Of a DNA stretch of 5,934 nucleotides, positions 5,871-5,934 are shown piece after piece. The DNA is from Clostridia bacterium (GTDB taxonomy: Bacteria > Bacillota > Clostridia > Oscillospirales > CAG-272): the NCBI GenBank assembly GCA_017466495.1, contig JAFTUB010000093.1, positions 1-5,934 of the forward strand. Reading direction: 5' to 3'. Within the stretch, counting starts at the first letter, position 1; every line of letters starts with the position of its first letter. A model generated the notes under the pieces. The model did not search any database. It was not told where the DNA came from and saw only the letters and a program-made list of their open reading frames with translations. Made by a program: the position numbers and the translations under genes.

Positions 5871-5934
5871 TCAATCAATTTTGCCGATAAAGCGGTAATA
5901 AATTTCAATCGGCTGAGCTTTCATACCGTTTGGG
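5871..5934 (-). CDS. 3' end of a probable large serine recombinase (partial)
   Basis: The minus-strand frame from the window edge to the TGA at 5873-5871 gives 20 residues ending QPIEIYYRFIGKID. The pattern [IV]-x-[IV]-Y-Y-x-F-I-G-[KY]-[IL]-D resembles, from memory, the extreme C-terminus of clostridial large serine recombinases that carry a DUF4368-like tail (TndX/TnpX relatives). The catalytic serine domain would lie well outside the window, so this rests on a short tail plus context: the gene stops about 70 nt short of a point where another gene is cut. If correct, the enzyme would catalyse integration and excision of the element. Confidence 0.55.
   Translation of the reverse strand, partial: PNGMKAQPIEIYYRFIGKID

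Larger units (their letters stand above)
5801..5934 (-). mobile_element. End of an integrated element (serine-recombinase type), continuing past the window
   Basis: DNA right of about 5801 is AT-richer than the rest and replaces the N-terminal half of the XRE domain. It contains a 12-bp hairpin and the last codons of a recombinase-like gene pointing at the junction. Large serine recombinases of the TndX/TnpX group are coded near one end of their elements and cross over at a GA dinucleotide; a minus-strand GA lies at 5802-5801, exactly where XRE similarity ends. The far end, any cargo and the duplicated junction cannot be seen here, so the boundary is an inference. Confidence 0.6.

Noticed and set aside
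5108..5890. Plus-strand frames of 107, 200 and 151 codons over the right side
   Set aside because: They run antisense to the two minus-strand genes whose proteins share a motif. The first begins just before the terminator hairpin and reads through it, and none shows a domain.

Overview
The window looks like a chromosomal segment of a moderately GC-rich member of the Clostridia (Firmicutes), perhaps Oscillospiraceae-like. This rests on strong Shine-Dalgarno sites, a consensus sigma-A promoter, the MarR plus heterodimeric ABC exporter layout, and small regulatory proteins of a clostridial style. No ribosomal or marker gene is present, so the placement is an inference.

Left edge (1-284): the first codons of a divergent minus-strand gene with a secretion-signal-like N-terminus, then an intergenic region that ends in a consensus promoter. 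A near-perfect 13-bp inverted repeat (246-275) covers the -10 box and the expected transcription start.

Centre (285-5106, plus strand): a tight four-gene operon. It encodes a MarR-family repressor, two ABC exporter half-transporters, and a protein of unknown function with nuclease-like motifs. Successive genes are separated by 2 nt, overlap by 14 nt, and are separated by 1 nt. The first ABC subunit has Asp and Gln where the catalytic Glu and switch His belong, and the second has LSQGQ where LSGGQ is expected. The pair therefore forms a heterodimer with one degenerate and one competent ATP site. The likely logic is that MarR represses its own promoter, a ligand releases it, and the exporter is made. 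The operon ends at a 17-bp perfect hairpin (5121-5160) that also faces the convergent genes.

Right side (5176-5934, minus strand): a 77-aa protein and, 3 nt upstream of it, the 3' part of a regulator gene. Both end in the same short module (LVEV[DE]S..GD). The regulator keeps only the end of an XRE-type helix-turn-helix. Its N-terminal part is replaced by unrelated AT-rich DNA that carries a 12-bp hairpin and the last codons of what looks like a large serine recombinase. The best reading is that an integrated mobile element enters from the right and splits the regulator at a GA dinucleotide near 5801-5802. This is the most interesting signal in the window.
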